Positions 17,794 through 27,118 are shown, numbered from the stretch's first letter. The stretch is 64,000 nt of DNA from Ktedonobacter racemifer DSM 44963 (GCF_000178855.1 NZ_ADVG01000005.1:62001-126000); one strand, 5' to 3'. The notes: a model not told the origin generated them from the sequence alone. A program made the numbers and translations.

Positions 17794-17900
17794 AATGTCT
17801 CGGCACACAAGAGTAAAGTATATCTATCAAGCGGAGCACTTGAGTTCGCGTAAGCAAGCTCAGGCACTTCAATAGTCCAAGATCAGACAAGGAGAAAACA

Positions 17901-18860
17901 ATGACGGCAATGAAGGCAATACGGATACATAAGTTTGGTGGTGTTGATGTTCTGAATTATGAGGAGGTTGAGCGTCCTACACCTCAAGCTGGAGAGGTTC
18001 TCGTGCAAGTACGTGCTGCTGGTATTAACCCCATCGACACGTCATCGCGTCAATATCCTGTGCCCATCACTACTGGCACGAAAGCCTTGCCTTACACGTT
18101 GGGTTGGGACATTTCAGGCGAGGTGGTAGCCCTTGGTGAAGGCGTCACCCGCTTTGCACTGGGCGATGAGGTGTATGGAACGCTACGCTTTCCCGACGAA
18201 GCAAAGGCCTACAGTGAGTACGCCACGGCGCCTGTGGCAGATATTGCGCTCAAACCACGCCGGCTAACCCATCAAGAAGCTGCTGGCGCTTGCCTGTCCG
18301 CCTTGACCGCCTGGCAGGCATTATTCGAAGTGGCTCACCTGCAAGCTGGGCAGACCATTTTCATTCTTGGGGGATCGGGAGGGGTGGGCCATTTTGCCAT
18401 CCAGTTGGCAAAATGGAAAGGAGCAAAGATCATAACCACGACATCCACTCACAACGTGGATTTTGTGCGTGACCTGGGGGCAGATATTGTGGTCGATTAT
18501 ACTCAGCAAGCTTTTCCAGAGGGCTTGGGCGGGGTCGATATCGTGCTAGACACGATTGGTGGGGAGGAACTGAAGCGCGCATTTCCAGTGGTCAAATCTG
18601 GTGGTCAGGTGGTCACGCTCACTGCTCATAAAGGGTCAAAAGCGCTTTGCGAACAACTCGCCCCCCACTACGGAGTAAGCTTTGCGCTGGTCATGGTCCA
18701 TCCGTCGGGGGAGCAAATGGCTGAAATGGCTTCATTGTTTGATGCAGGTCATCTTAAAACGCACCTTGATGCCATTTTCTCCTTGAAAGACGTGGCTCAA
18801 GCACACAGGCTGAGTGAGGGTGGGCATATTCGAGGTAAAATCGTGTTGACCATTGCATAA
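17901..18860 (+). CDS. NADP-dependent quinone-oxidoreductase-like MDR protein
   Basis: ATG 17901 follows AAGGAG by six bases. The 319-residue protein has the GroES-like domain of medium-chain reductases (MKAIRIHKFGGVDVLNYEEV, YTLGWDISGEVVALGEGVTRF) without the catalytic zinc Cys residues. The Rossmann half carries the nucleotide loop IFILGGSGGVGHFAIQLAKW, then VDYTQQAF and VLDTIGGEE. Such zeta-crystallin-like enzymes reduce quinones or enones with NADPH in the cytoplasm. The neighbouring AraC gene is its probable regulator. Confidence 0.9.
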   Translation: MTAMKAIRIHKFGGVDVLNYEEVERPTPQAGEVLVQVRAAGINPIDTSSRQYPVPITTGTKALPYTLGWDISGEVVALGEGVTRFALGDEVYGTLRFPDEAKAYSEYATAPVADIALKPRRLTHQEAAGACLSALTAWQALFEVAHLQAGQTIFILGGSGGVGHFAIQLAKWKGAKIITTTSTHNVDFVRDLGADIVVDYTQQAFPEGLGGVDIVLDTIGGEELKRAFPVVKSGGQVVTLTAHKGSKALCEQLAPHYGVSFALVMVHPSGEQMAEMASLFDAGHLKTHLDAIFSLKDVAQAHRLSEGGHIRGKIVLTIA

Positions 18861-18882
18861 GCCGATGTTGTAAAGGCAACGG

Positions 18883-19059
18883 TGTAGATCATTTTGTTTT
18901 GTGGGCGAAAATTGGACAATTCGGTGGGCGGTAAAACAGGCAAAAGATACATATACAACAGAGGAAACGGACTTGTTTCCGCTCTGCTGGCTGTTTTAGA
19001 CTCCTTACTACTCACCCGCCGAATTGTCCATTTTCGCCCACAAAACAAAATGATCTACA
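18883..19059. mobile_element. 177-bp MITE with about 47-bp inverted ends
   Basis: TGTAGATCATTTTGTTTTGT at 18883 and the following bases through the GGACAATTCGGTGGGCG block are almost perfectly inverted at about 19013-19059. The centre contains a small internal hairpin and no gene. It sits between the oxidoreductase and the SGNH hydrolase and could act as a terminator if transcribed. Confidence 0.75.
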
Positions 19060-19089
19060 AATATCTGGCTGTAGGAATGCCGATTTCTC

Positions 19090-19126
19090 GGACGATCAGA
19101 CATAATTTTCTCACAGAATGGCATAG
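19090..19126. promoter_or_regulatory. Shared 37-bp motif, copy 2
   Basis: GGACGATCAGACATAATTTT followed by CTCACAGAATGGCATAG, upstream of the SGNH hydrolase. Related to 17757-17793 and in the same orientation. Confidence 0.45.
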
Positions 19127-19215
19127 CTTCTTTCAATAACCAAAGGTACACTGAGGACTGCAACAACGATCAGCAGTGGCATAGAAACATCCCAAAGAAA
19201 AGGAGAAATTCTACG

Positions 19216-19922
19216 ATGCATGCCAATACAAGTGAGCAGCAGAATGGTTCGCCGCTCTCTCAAGATCCGAGTTTCCAGTCAAATTGGAGAGGAGCGTGGT
19301 ACGCAGCCCCCATGCGGATGCAGCCTGCGCATCTTACGAACCGCACGCTCGCGCAGGTTGTACATCTCCATGCCGGTGGGCGGCAAATCCGGCTCCGCTT
19401 TTCAAATCGCTATGGAGAGCGTCCGCTCGGGCTCGCCTCGATGACAGTTGGGCGCTCCCTCTCTGGGCTCTGGCAGAAGGCACCAGTCTGGCCTGTACTT
19501 TTTCAAGGGCAGGAACGCGTCTCAATTGAAGCTGGCGAAAATGTAATAAGTGATCCTATCAGCCTCCAGGTTGAAGCTTTCAGCAATCTCGTGATCAGCT
19601 TTGTGGTGACAGAGGGGGACATTTCTACTGGACACCTCATCGCCTCGCAGACTTCTTATGTGTCAACGCCTGGTGCCGAGAACGCCAGCACGATTCCGGC
19701 GGCTGAGGAACTCTTTGCTGCCTATTCACTTACGACCACAGCCTGGTGGGCTCTAATCGGCGTGGAGGTGTTGCCAGAGAAACTCACCAGTGTGGTTGTC
19801 GCGCTGGGTGATTCGACAACGGATGGCGCTTTCTCCACTATTGATGCGAACAGGCGTTATCCAGATTACCTGGCTCGCCGGCTCGCGACTCGCCGTGAAA
19901 CGGGCGTTATGTCAGTTCTTAG
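19216..19922 (+). pseudogene. SGNH/GDSL-type hydrolase, 3' half lost to IS insertion
   Basis: ATG 19216 follows AAAGGAGAAATTCTACG. The 235 intact residues contain the N-terminal beta domain seen in rhamnogalacturonan-acetylesterase-like SGNH proteins (RGAWYAAPMRMQPAHLTNRT, RQIRLRFSNRYGERPL). Block I with the catalytic Ser follows (VVALGDSTTDGAFSTIDANR). The gene stops at the IS701 insertion at 19923, before blocks II, III and V (Gly, Asn and Asp-His), so it cannot be active. No 3' half is found on the far side of the IS elements, so a deletion also occurred. Intact relatives act on esterified polysaccharides. Confidence 0.8.
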
Positions 19923-21316
19923 TACTACAGCCGCACTTATGCAGCCCGCTTCTTTGCTCGCCGTTTGATATGGAATTGTTTGGCTCTGGCTTGATGTCGC
20001 CGACGCCAGCGTGACCAGTACAGAACACTTTCCGGCGTCGCAGGTGCTTGCCACACCAGCCGCCAGAGCAGGCGGCGCACTTCTGGGACCGTCAGGGGAA
20101 GAAGCTCTGCGACTTCTCGCTCCTGAAAGTGGGCCCCCTTTTTTGCCCTGCCACTTTGATCACCGTCAAAAACGCCAGGGCAAACATCGCCAAAGTGATA
20201 TGCCGATACCACCCCTGCCAGTGCCGCACTTCGTATTCATCCAAGCCGACCTGCTGTTTGGCCAGTTCAAAGGCTTCTTCGACTTGCCATCGGCTGCCCG
20301 CTGTCCGCACGACCTGCTCCAAAGTGACTGCTTCTGGCGCGAAGACGAAGTAATAGGCGATCTCGGTGGGGTTGGACAAACTGCGCCGAGCCAGCAGCCA
20401 CTGCTTCCAGCCCGGCTCGGTCCACCGGAAGTCCAGAGACTGCCAGGCCCAATCGTAGAAGCGCGGCCCTTGACTGCCCTCTCCCGCTGAAAGACGTTGC
20501 CACCTTTCGGCAGGCCAACTCGCCACGACTTCATCTGCCCGATGGCTGAGCCCAATGCGCTGGTTCTTCGGCACGGCCAGCACGTAGGGCTGCAGGCGCT
20601 CCTCCAGCCAGATGCGCAGTTTGGTATCCCCGCCATAGACGGTATCACCTGTCACCCACGTCGCTTTGACCCCGTGAGCGAAGGCACGCTCCAGCATCCG
20701 TTTGGCCAGCATTGGCTTGGGGATCGTGGTGCGCCGGTCCTCTGGGATCGCTGCCTCCTTGCACCGCTCGGGCTCCTTCTCCCAGTCGGCATGCAGATAC
20801 AACTCCCGATCGAGCAGGACCGCTCCATACCGATTGGCGTAGGCCAGAAAGACTCCGATTTGGCAGTTGGCGATCTTGCCGACCGTCCCGCTGTATTGGG
20901 CTGCCACGCCTGCGGACTTGTTCCCTTTCTTGACAAAACCCGTCTCGTCGACCACCAGCACCGCCTCCGGGTCAGCCAGATGGGTGAGGATGTACTCCTG
21001 CAGGTCATCGCGCACCTGATCCACATCCCACTTCGCCGCGTTGAGCAAACGTTGCATCCCGTCGGGTGTGGCTTCTCTCGCCAATTCGGCGAGTTGCCAC
21101 CCGTTTTTTCGCTCGGTGGTGCTTATTAACCCACGAATATAGGCCATGGCCCGCTGGCGTGGCTCCGAACGCTCAAAGGAGGGCGCTAACCGCACTTGCA
21201 CTTCTTCCAAACGATCCGCCCAGGTACGCAGATCTTCGATTGAGGGAAACACTTCCATCTCTCTCCTCCTCGGATTGATTTCTCCCTCGTTGTATCACAT
21301 AAGTGCGGCTGTAGTA
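19923..21316. mobile_element. IS701-family element with 19-bp ends and TTAG target duplication
   Basis: TACTACAGCCGCACTTATG (19923-19941) is exactly inverted at 21298-21316. TTAG flanks the element at 19919-19922 and 21317-21320, matching the 4-bp YTAR duplication known for IS701. Length 1394 bp. Confidence 0.9.
19937..21258 (-). CDS. IS701-family transposase, reading frame shifted near the 3' end
   Basis: ATG 21258 starts a DDE transposase with Asp in VLVVDETGFVKKGNKSAG, Asp in WVTGDTVYGGDTKLR and Glu in RWQVEEAFELAKQQVGLDEY. At about 20131-20145 the minus strand reads CAAAAAAGGGGGCC. In the first frame the protein ends early at 20092. In the other frame the conserved tail VAELLPLTVPEVRRLLWRLV continues to 19937. 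This could be a slippage mutation or translational frameshifting on the A-G run. I treat it as probably defective. Confidence 0.75.
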
Positions 21317-21369
21317 TTAGAGCGTGTTTGGGAATGCAAAGGGAGACATAATTTGATATACTGTAGGGC

Positions 21370-22161
21370 ATGAATGCAACCTATCCAAGCAATCTTTCTG
21401 ACGCTGAGTGGGAGTGCTTGCAACAACACCTTCCCTCCGATCCCTCACGTGGCAGACCACGGACCCATGCTCTACGAGTGATTTTTGATGCGATCTTTTA
21501 CGTCTTGCGCACCGGTTGTGCATGGCGCTACCTGCCTTGCAATTTTCCGCCGTGGCAAACGGTGTTCTACCATTTTCGACGGTTGCGCCTCAAAGGAACC
21601 TGGTTTCGCCTGCTCACGACCCTGCGAGAAGCTGAACGCGAGCGTGTGGGTAGAAACGCGCAACCGAGCGCAGCGATCATCGATGCACAGAGCGTCAAAA
21701 CGGTTGAGGAGTCAGCCAGCATCTGCGGGTTTGACGCCCACAAACACATCAAGGGGCGCAAGCGCCACATTCTCGTTGATACACTGAGCCTGCTGCTCTC
21801 AGTCTACGTCACGCCTGCCGATCTGCACGATAGTAAAGGTGCCCGGTGCTTGCTCGCTGGACTCGCCCCACTGTTGCCACGCCTGAAAAAGATCTGGGCG
21901 GATGCGGCCTACCGAGGCCAAAAATTGGCGAAGTTTTGTCTTGCCCAGGGTAACTGGGATCTGGAGATAGTAGAGCATCCTGCCGGCACACGTGGGTTCA
22001 GTGTTCAGCCTCGGAGATGGGTAGTGGAGCGAACGTTTGGTTGGCTTTCTCGCAATAGACGCCTCTCAAAAGATTACGAGCGAAAGGTGCAAACCAGCGA
22101 AACACTCATCCAAGTGGCGATGATTCGCCTGCTTCTCGTTCGTTTGGGGCGCAAAAACTGA
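21370..22161 (+). CDS. IS5-family transposase
   Basis: ATG 21370 opens a 263-residue transposase of the IS5/IS427 type. It has LSDAEWECLQQHLP, the GRPRTHALR loop, CAWRYLPCNFPPWQTVFYHF, the first Asp in AAIIDAQSVKT, KGRKRHILVDTLSLLL, the second Asp in IWADAAYRGQKL and the Glu in RWVVERTFGWLSRNRRLSKD. All catalytic residues are present in one frame. The left end begins AGAGCGTGTTTGGGAATGC at about 21319. No matching right end is seen after 22161, so the element may be immobile. Confidence 0.85.
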   Translation: MNATYPSNLSDAEWECLQQHLPSDPSRGRPRTHALRVIFDAIFYVLRTGCAWRYLPCNFPPWQTVFYHFRRLRLKGTWFRLLTTLREAERERVGRNAQPSAAIIDAQSVKTVEESASICGFDAHKHIKGRKRHILVDTLSLLLSVYVTPADLHDSKGARCLLAGLAPLLPRLKKIWADAAYRGQKLAKFCLAQGNWDLEIVEHPAGTRGFSVQPRRWVVERTFGWLSRNRRLSKDYERKVQTSETLIQVAMIRLLLVRLGRKN

Positions 22162-22246
22162 CCAATTTAGCCATTGGCATACTATGGCCGATGCGCCCTC
22201 CAAACTAACAGGCTTTCCCAGATGAGAAATCCCTGGTACGCTGCTG

Positions 22247-23603
22247 CAGGGCTTTTTGGTTTACCCGTATTACCGTGATAACTTGCCACACAGCAGTTGC
22301 AAGGCCTCGCGAGGCTGAGCACAACAATGCCGCATAGCAGAGGCGACATTGTTGACCTGCAACCAATCCATCATGGCGAGTCCCCCTCCATTAAGGGCTG
22401 CTAACGCTGCTGGAGCCCCTGCCAAACGGACTTGAGAGGCATCTTCACCCATCGTCACATCACGCCGATAGTGTAGGCGGTTTTCAATACACCAATGGGC
22501 TTGCTGCAACTGGAGTAAGCGTGCTGCGTTGGCCAGACGAGGCGGCAGATTGGTGAGACCATAGACGATCTCCTCACGCACCTTCCCATCCTTTTGATGC
22601 GTCGTGTGCCTGCGCAACCGGAAGACCTGTGCCACACCTGCCCATTGCGGCTCAAACCAGTCATTCATCAGCGTGCTGCTCCACAGTTCTCTGATTTCCA
22701 GGCGTCCATGCCCCTTTTGAACGCTCCTGGCATACTGCCACTGCTGGCGGGGAGCGTCTTCTTCCTCAAAAAAGTCGCGGAGATCTTCATAGAGTTGTGG
22801 CTGATTCAGCTTGGCAATCAGCAGATAGTAGCCTCCATAGCGCTCAACCGCCGCACACCACTTTGTTTGCGTATGCATGGCATCGGCACTAATGATACGC
22901 CCTTTGACCAAGGCGGGATGCAACAAGGCAGCCGCCGCACTGATCTCATTTTCTTTGCTGCGAACCCCACGTTGGGCGAGGACAATGCCGCTTTGGCACT
23001 CATAGAGGCAGAGCAGATGGACAGGAGGCTGCTCACTGCTCTGGTGTCCTAAGGTTCCTCGCATCTGTTTGCCATCCATGGCTGTCTGAATGAGCGGCTT
23101 CTCTTGACCTGGCTTGGAAAGCCGACCAGATTCCTCACCGCAGTGCTCAACCGCTCTGGCTTTCAGCACAACACCAGCCAAGACGGTGGCAATCTCCTGG
23201 TCATTACACTGACTGAGTGCAAAGGTGTAGGTCGAATTCGTTGGAAAGCGCCTCGGCCAGCCCAAATAGCCCTGAAGCTGCTCCTTTCTCTCGTCAATCC
23301 ACTCCACAATCCCGTGGATACTGCTCTCTCCTGCCAGCTTTCCTAACAGCAGCAGCGTCAATATCAACGGAAGGGGATAACGTCTCCCTCGTTTGCCACG
23401 TCGATCTTTCACCTGAGCAAAGGCGGCGTAGAAGGAGGTGGGATCCACGTGAAGCGCTTCGGGAAAGGCTTTTTTCATTTCGTCAGATATGGTAAGGTAC
23501 ATCCAAGGTCATTTCTCGCTTTCTTAGGGGTGTTTTGAGTTTTCCTAAGTGTCGCAAGAAATGACTTCTTTTTCACTCTTTTCGGGTAAACCAAAAAGCC
23601 CTG
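22247..23603. mobile_element. ISAs1-family element with 10-bp target duplication
   Basis: CAGGGCTTTTTGGTTTACCC G at 22247-22267 is exactly inverted at 23583-23603. The target duplication TACGCTGCTG flanks the element at 22237-22246 and 23604-23613. Length 1357 bp. The clean ends and duplication point to recent insertion. Confidence 0.9.
22270..23502 (-). CDS. ISAs1-family transposase, complete
   Basis: The 410-residue protein shows the ISAs1 layout. An N-terminal DUF4338/H-repeat domain (DPTSFYAAFAQVKDRRGKRG, RYPLPLILTLLLLGKLAGES) comes first. The DDE core follows: Asp in LIQTAMDGKQMRGTLG, Asp in RIISADAMHTQTKW and Glu in HWCIENRLHYRRDVTMGED. The gene fills the element between its inverted ends and appears intact. 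Confidence 0.9.
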   Translation of the reverse strand: MYLTISDEMKKAFPEALHVDPTSFYAAFAQVKDRRGKRGRRYPLPLILTLLLLGKLAGESSIHGIVEWIDERKEQLQGYLGWPRRFPTNSTYTFALSQCNDQEIATVLAGVVLKARAVEHCGEESGRLSKPGQEKPLIQTAMDGKQMRGTLGHQSSEQPPVHLLCLYECQSGIVLAQRGVRSKENEISAAAALLHPALVKGRIISADAMHTQTKWCAAVERYGGYYLLIAKLNQPQLYEDLRDFFEEEDAPRQQWQYARSVQKGHGRLEIRELWSSTLMNDWFEPQWAGVAQVFRLRRHTTHQKDGKVREEIVYGLTNLPPRLANAARLLQLQQAHWCIENRLHYRRDVTMGEDASQVRLAGAPAALAALNGGGLAMMDWLQVNNVASAMRHCCAQPREALQLLCGKLSR

Positions 23604-23776
23604 TACGCTGCTGCTCTCTGCTTGTACGCTTTCTTGATCTCCTGTAAAATAGGGTGGAGTTTATTCTGATCTTTGCAAAAGAAGAAAGAACGTGAGAAAG
23701 TCAGCCGGTTCCAGGAAAAAATTGCGTAAGGCTGGCCAGAGCAAACGCGACAGGAAAGGAGAAAGGAGGGCGTATT

Positions 23777-25045
23777 ATGCCTGCGAGTTCAACAGCACAA
23801 CTTGTTTGCCGGCACGGAACAGCCTTGGAGAGCTGCTCTCTCTGCCAGCCATCTCTGCCTTCTTGTACGCATCAAAGTCTGAACGCCAACCTGAACGAGT
23901 TACTGCAAGAGGCACGCCCGCGCCTGCTGCGCCTGGCGCGCTTGAATGGGATAGAAGCGGATGCCGCCGAGGATGTGGTCCAGGAGACGTTTTTCGAGGC
24001 ATGGCGGCATCTGGAGAAGCTGCGTGAACCTGAGCGCTTTGCTGCCTGGCTGGATGGGATTTGTCGCAATGTGTGCAAACGCCAGGCGCGTCTCCAGGCC
24101 AACGGTGCGCACGAAGTTCCGTTCGCCGGAGATGAGGACGAGGCTGGCACAACAGATGTTGACACGTGTGATCCTCTCTCCATCGATCCAGAAGAAGAAC
24201 TGGAGCGCCAGAGCAGGCAAATCCTGCTCGATCGCGCCCTAGGCTATCTTTCGGAGAGTGCGCGCGAACTGATCGAACTCTGCTACCTGGCTGAGCTACC
24301 GCAGCGCGAGGTTGCGCAAAAGCTGGATATGAGCCTGGGTGCGCTCGAACTCAAGCTGCATCGCGTGCGCCGCCAGCTTCGCCAGGTGCTCAACGGAGAA
24401 CTGCGCGAGGATGCTAGAGAGTTCGGACTGCTGCTGGATGAAGACGAGTCTATGGGCTGGCAGGAGACGCGTGAATGGTGCGTTTGGTGCGTCCAGCAAC
24501 GCCTGCGTGGCAAATTTGAACGCTCGCTCTCGGGAATTGTGGGCTTGCGTCTGCGTTGCCCTGTTTGCTCCAAACGGTACAGCACCGATCTGATCCATAC
24601 CGGAGATATCATCCAACTGAACGGCCTGCGCTCCTTCCGCACAGCAATCAAACGGAGCTTGCAAAGTGCCGCTACATACTTTACGACTGCACTACATGAG
24701 CGGCGCTGTATGGTCTGCCAGGCAATGATTCAAGTGAGAATTATCCCCTCTCCTCTGCTTCATGAACTCTCTGCGACCTGCTTACCTGAGGGGATCTATA
24801 TATACATAGAATGTCCCAATTGCGGGACCTCGAGTTCAAGCATCTCTGGTACCCTGCTGACTCATACAGTCGTTCGCAACTTTATCCTCGATCGTCAACG
24901 TATTCGGCTCGAACCCACCAGCTTGGTGACGTATGCCGGACAGGATGCAATCTGTTCGTGCATGGTGGATCTGCATACCTCTGAACGGCTGACCATCATG
25001 GCACATCCAGAAACATTGCAAATCATGGCAGCTCTCTCAACATAA
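23777..25045 (+). CDS. ECF-like RNA polymerase sigma factor with Cys-rich C-terminal extension
   Basis: ATG 23777 follows AAAGGAGGGCG. Residues 1-30 hold a CRHG...CSLC Cys/His cluster. Region 2 lies at about 40-105 (LLRLARLNGIEADAAEDVVQ, ETFFEAWRHLEKL). Region 4 lies at about 150-200 (YLSESARELIELCYLAELPQ, REVAQKLDMSLGALELKLHR). A 200-residue extension then carries CVWC, CPVC, CMVC, CPNC and CSC pairs, suggesting several zinc or redox sites. Such tails on ECF sigma factors may replace a separate anti-sigma factor, as inferred for large-genome Chloroflexota. The exporter 180 bases downstream on the same strand is its likely partner. Confidence 0.8.
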   Translation: MPASSTAQLVCRHGTALESCSLCQPSLPSCTHQSLNANLNELLQEARPRLLRLARLNGIEADAAEDVVQETFFEAWRHLEKLREPERFAAWLDGICRNVCKRQARLQANGAHEVPFAGDEDEAGTTDVDTCDPLSIDPEEELERQSRQILLDRALGYLSESARELIELCYLAELPQREVAQKLDMSLGALELKLHRVRRQLRQVLNGELREDAREFGLLLDEDESMGWQETREWCVWCVQQRLRGKFERSLSGIVGLRLRCPVCSKRYSTDLIHTGDIIQLNGLRSFRTAIKRSLQSAATYFTTALHERRCMVCQAMIQVRIIPSPLLHELSATCLPEGIYIYIECPNCGTSSSSISGTLLTHTVVRNFILDRQRIRLEPTSLVTYAGQDAICSCMVDLHTSERLTIMAHPETLQIMAALST

Positions 25046-25125
25046 AAATCATGGCAGCTCTCTCAACATAAAAATCATGGTAGCTCTCTCAACATAAAAA
25101 TCATGGCAGCTCTCTCAACATAAAA
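25022..25125 (+). repeat. Four tandem copies of a 26-bp unit
   Basis: ATCATGGCAGCTCTCTCAAC plus ATAAAA is repeated at 25022, 25048, 25074 and 25100. The third copy has one C-to-T change. A partial copy (ATCA) follows. The first copy holds the last codons and stop of the sigma-factor gene, so the array duplicates the gene's 3' end into the spacer before the exporter. No spacers separate the copies, so it is not CRISPR. Confidence 0.9.
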
Positions 25126-25226
25126 ATCACTGCTTTTTTCCACCAAAAATGGCGTAAGGCGAAGCGGAAAAATGGCGACAGGACACGAGAACCATCATGT
25201 GAATAAGAAAAAGGAATGATACTCAT

Positions 25227-26600
25227 ATGTCAACTGCTTTTGAACCAGGGGAGACACCAGGAGCGAGCGTGGAGGCCAGATCGTCAGATTCCGCCAGCGG
25301 CGAGGCTGAAATCGTCCCAGAGAGTGTCCCGCCGGGGGACAAACAGGCGCTGGGAGGGATGTTACACCCCTTCAAAGTACGCAACTTCAGCCTGCTGTTT
25401 GGTGGGCAGACGGTTTCGACGATTGGTGACGCGCTCTACGCGGTGGCGCTGCCGTGGCTGATTCTGAGCAATGGAGGCAGCCCGCAAGAGCTGGGCATTG
25501 TGCTGACCGCCTACGGTATTCCGCGCGTGGGCAGTGTGTTGCTCGGCGGCTGGCTCTCGGACCGCCTGCGTCCGCGCCAGTTAATGCTGATTGCGGATAC
25601 GGTGCGTGCCGTACTGGTGGGCATCCTGGCGGTTCTGGCCTTCTGGGGGCACGCAAACGTCTGGGAATGGTCCGCCGTCGCAGCGTTTCTCGGAACCTTT
25701 CAGGGTCTCTTTTTACCGTCTGCCTCGGCAATTCTGCCAGAGTTGATCAGTGATGAAGATCTCCAGGCAGGCAACGCGCTCAGCTTTGCCTCCACGCAGG
25801 CCGCGACCCTGGTTGGCTCAGCCGCCGCCGGTGTGGTGGTAGCCGCGCTAAGTTCGGGAGCGGCAATGGCGATCGACGCGGTGACCTTTGTGGTTTCAGC
25901 GGCCTCTCTGGCCATGATGCGCATCATCCGCGCAGGAACGCCAGGCAAATCAGGAGAGGGGGCCAGCGCTCAAACAGATGCTGAGGGCCAGGCGGACGGG
26001 ACGGCAAGCGGGGAAGTGCAGATTACCTTTGGACGTTTCCTGCGCACCTCGCGATTGATGCAGGTGAGTATGGTTGTCTCAATCGCGGCCAACTTCTGCT
26101 TTGGCGGATTGTTGGAGGTTGCGCTGCCTACGCTGGCGCATGGTCCAATGCACGCGGGCGCAAGCGGGTATGGGATGATTATGGCGGCCTTTGGCGGGGG
26201 CGCGCTGGCTGGTGGCATCCTGGCCGGCATGCTGGCTGGGCTGAAACGGAAAGGGCTGATCGCGCTTCTAGCCGTGCTGATCATGGCCATCATGATCGCG
26301 TTGCTTCCCTACGGAGGAGTTATAGGTGCGGTGCTCTGCATGCTGATCAGTGGCCTTGTGAACAGCATCTCCAACGTTTTGCTGATTACTCTGATCCAAC
26401 TGATCATCCCGCGCCATCTCATGGGGCGCGTCATGGGACTGCTTCTGTTTGCCTCGTTCGGTACCTATCCGATCTCCGTGGCCTTGGGCGGTGTCCTGAC
26501 GAACCAGCTCGGCCCGGCAATCCTCTTCCCCTTCAGCGGACTCGTGCTCTTCCTGGCGATTCTGTTTGGGATTACGCAGAAAGAGTTGCGGGATTTATAA
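25227..26600 (+). CDS. MFS exporter (MFS_3 type) downstream of the sigma factor
   Basis: ATG 25227 follows AAGGAATGATACTCAT. The 457 residues begin with a 45-residue acidic, disordered cytoplasmic tail. The membrane domain opens HPFKVRNFSLLFGGQTVSTI, with GGWLSDRLRPRQLML as motif A between helices 2 and 3. A hydrophilic central loop (about 235-270) separates two six-helix halves. It probably exports a drug or lipid-like compound across the cytoplasmic membrane. Its position directly after the sigma factor suggests that factor controls it. The 26-bp tandem array lies in the spacer. Confidence 0.85.
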   Translation: MSTAFEPGETPGASVEARSSDSASGEAEIVPESVPPGDKQALGGMLHPFKVRNFSLLFGGQTVSTIGDALYAVALPWLILSNGGSPQELGIVLTAYGIPRVGSVLLGGWLSDRLRPRQLMLIADTVRAVLVGILAVLAFWGHANVWEWSAVAAFLGTFQGLFLPSASAILPELISDEDLQAGNALSFASTQAATLVGSAAAGVVVAALSSGAAMAIDAVTFVVSAASLAMMRIIRAGTPGKSGEGASAQTDAEGQADGTASGEVQITFGRFLRTSRLMQVSMVVSIAANFCFGGLLEVALPTLAHGPMHAGASGYGMIMAAFGGGALAGGILAGMLAGLKRKGLIALLAVLIMAIMIALLPYGGVIGAVLCMLISGLVNSISNVLLITLIQLIIPRHLMGRVMGLLLFASFGTYPISVALGGVLTNQLGPAILFPFSGLVLFLAILFGITQKELRDL

Positions 26601-26652
26601 AGTCTCTTCCATATTCTTTCATCTCCCACCTGACCCGGAGGAGTAATTTTTC

Positions 26653-26699
26653 AGAGCGTGTTCTGCAAAGAGGCAAAAGCCCTTTCCAAAACACGCTCT
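26653..26699. repeat. 47-bp inverted-repeat unit with IS5-like ends
   Basis: AGAGCGTGTT at 26653-26662 is exactly inverted at 26690-26699. The same ten bases start the IS5 left end near 21319. It could be a minimal IS5-derived MITE, or work as a rho-independent-like hairpin after the exporter gene. Confidence 0.5.
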
Positions 26700-26767
26700 T
26701 AGGTCATGAGCGATGCATTTGTCTCGTTCATGACCGAATTTCTTATTGTCGCCATCGGCACTTTTCA

Positions 26768-27118
26768 TTATCGCTCAACACTCCTCGATGGAAGCCACAG
26801 AGGCTCGGATTGGAAGGTCCAGTCGTCCAACATCGTCCCCAGGATGCTCAGGCACTCTTCAACCTGGTCAAACGGGATGTGCTCAAACAACCACCCCTTC
26901 TCGAAAGAAGAGGGTAATTGTGTGTCCTCCTGGCCACCAAGCCGGGAACGATAGGGCTCAGGGACGCACTCCTCCGGCTTGATCTCCGAGCCCTTCAGCT
27001 GCACCGCAATCGTGAGGCGAAACGCCTTCTTCTCATCAGAACAAGCCAGGATCGCCTTCCACTGCTGGCGCATCATCGTCTGGACCTGCTGCTCGTTGCT
27101 CTGGTCTCCATTCGCCAT
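26768..27118 (-). CDS. Hypothetical 116-residue protein
   Basis: ATG 27118 follows AAGGAGTTTGGGT, clearly better than the upstream in-frame alternative. The product is polar and mixed alpha/beta (MANGDQSNEQQVQTMMRQQW, AFRLTIAVQLKGSEIKPEEC) with a C-terminal Trp-rich end. There is no signal, membrane segment or recognised domain. A real gene is likely given the ribosome site and composition. The function is unknown. Confidence 0.55.
   Translation of the reverse strand: MANGDQSNEQQVQTMMRQQWKAILACSDEKKAFRLTIAVQLKGSEIKPEECVPEPYRSRLGGQEDTQLPSSFEKGWLFEHIPFDQVEECLSILGTMLDDWTFQSEPLWLPSRSVER

Noticed and set aside
20011..21129. Long plus-strand frames across 20011-21129
   Set aside because: They are complementary to the IS701 transposase, which has clear DDE motifs and element ends.
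25022..25125. Possible CRISPR array at the 26-bp repeats
   Set aside because: The copies are strictly contiguous with no spacers and include a gene's stop codon. No cas genes are present.
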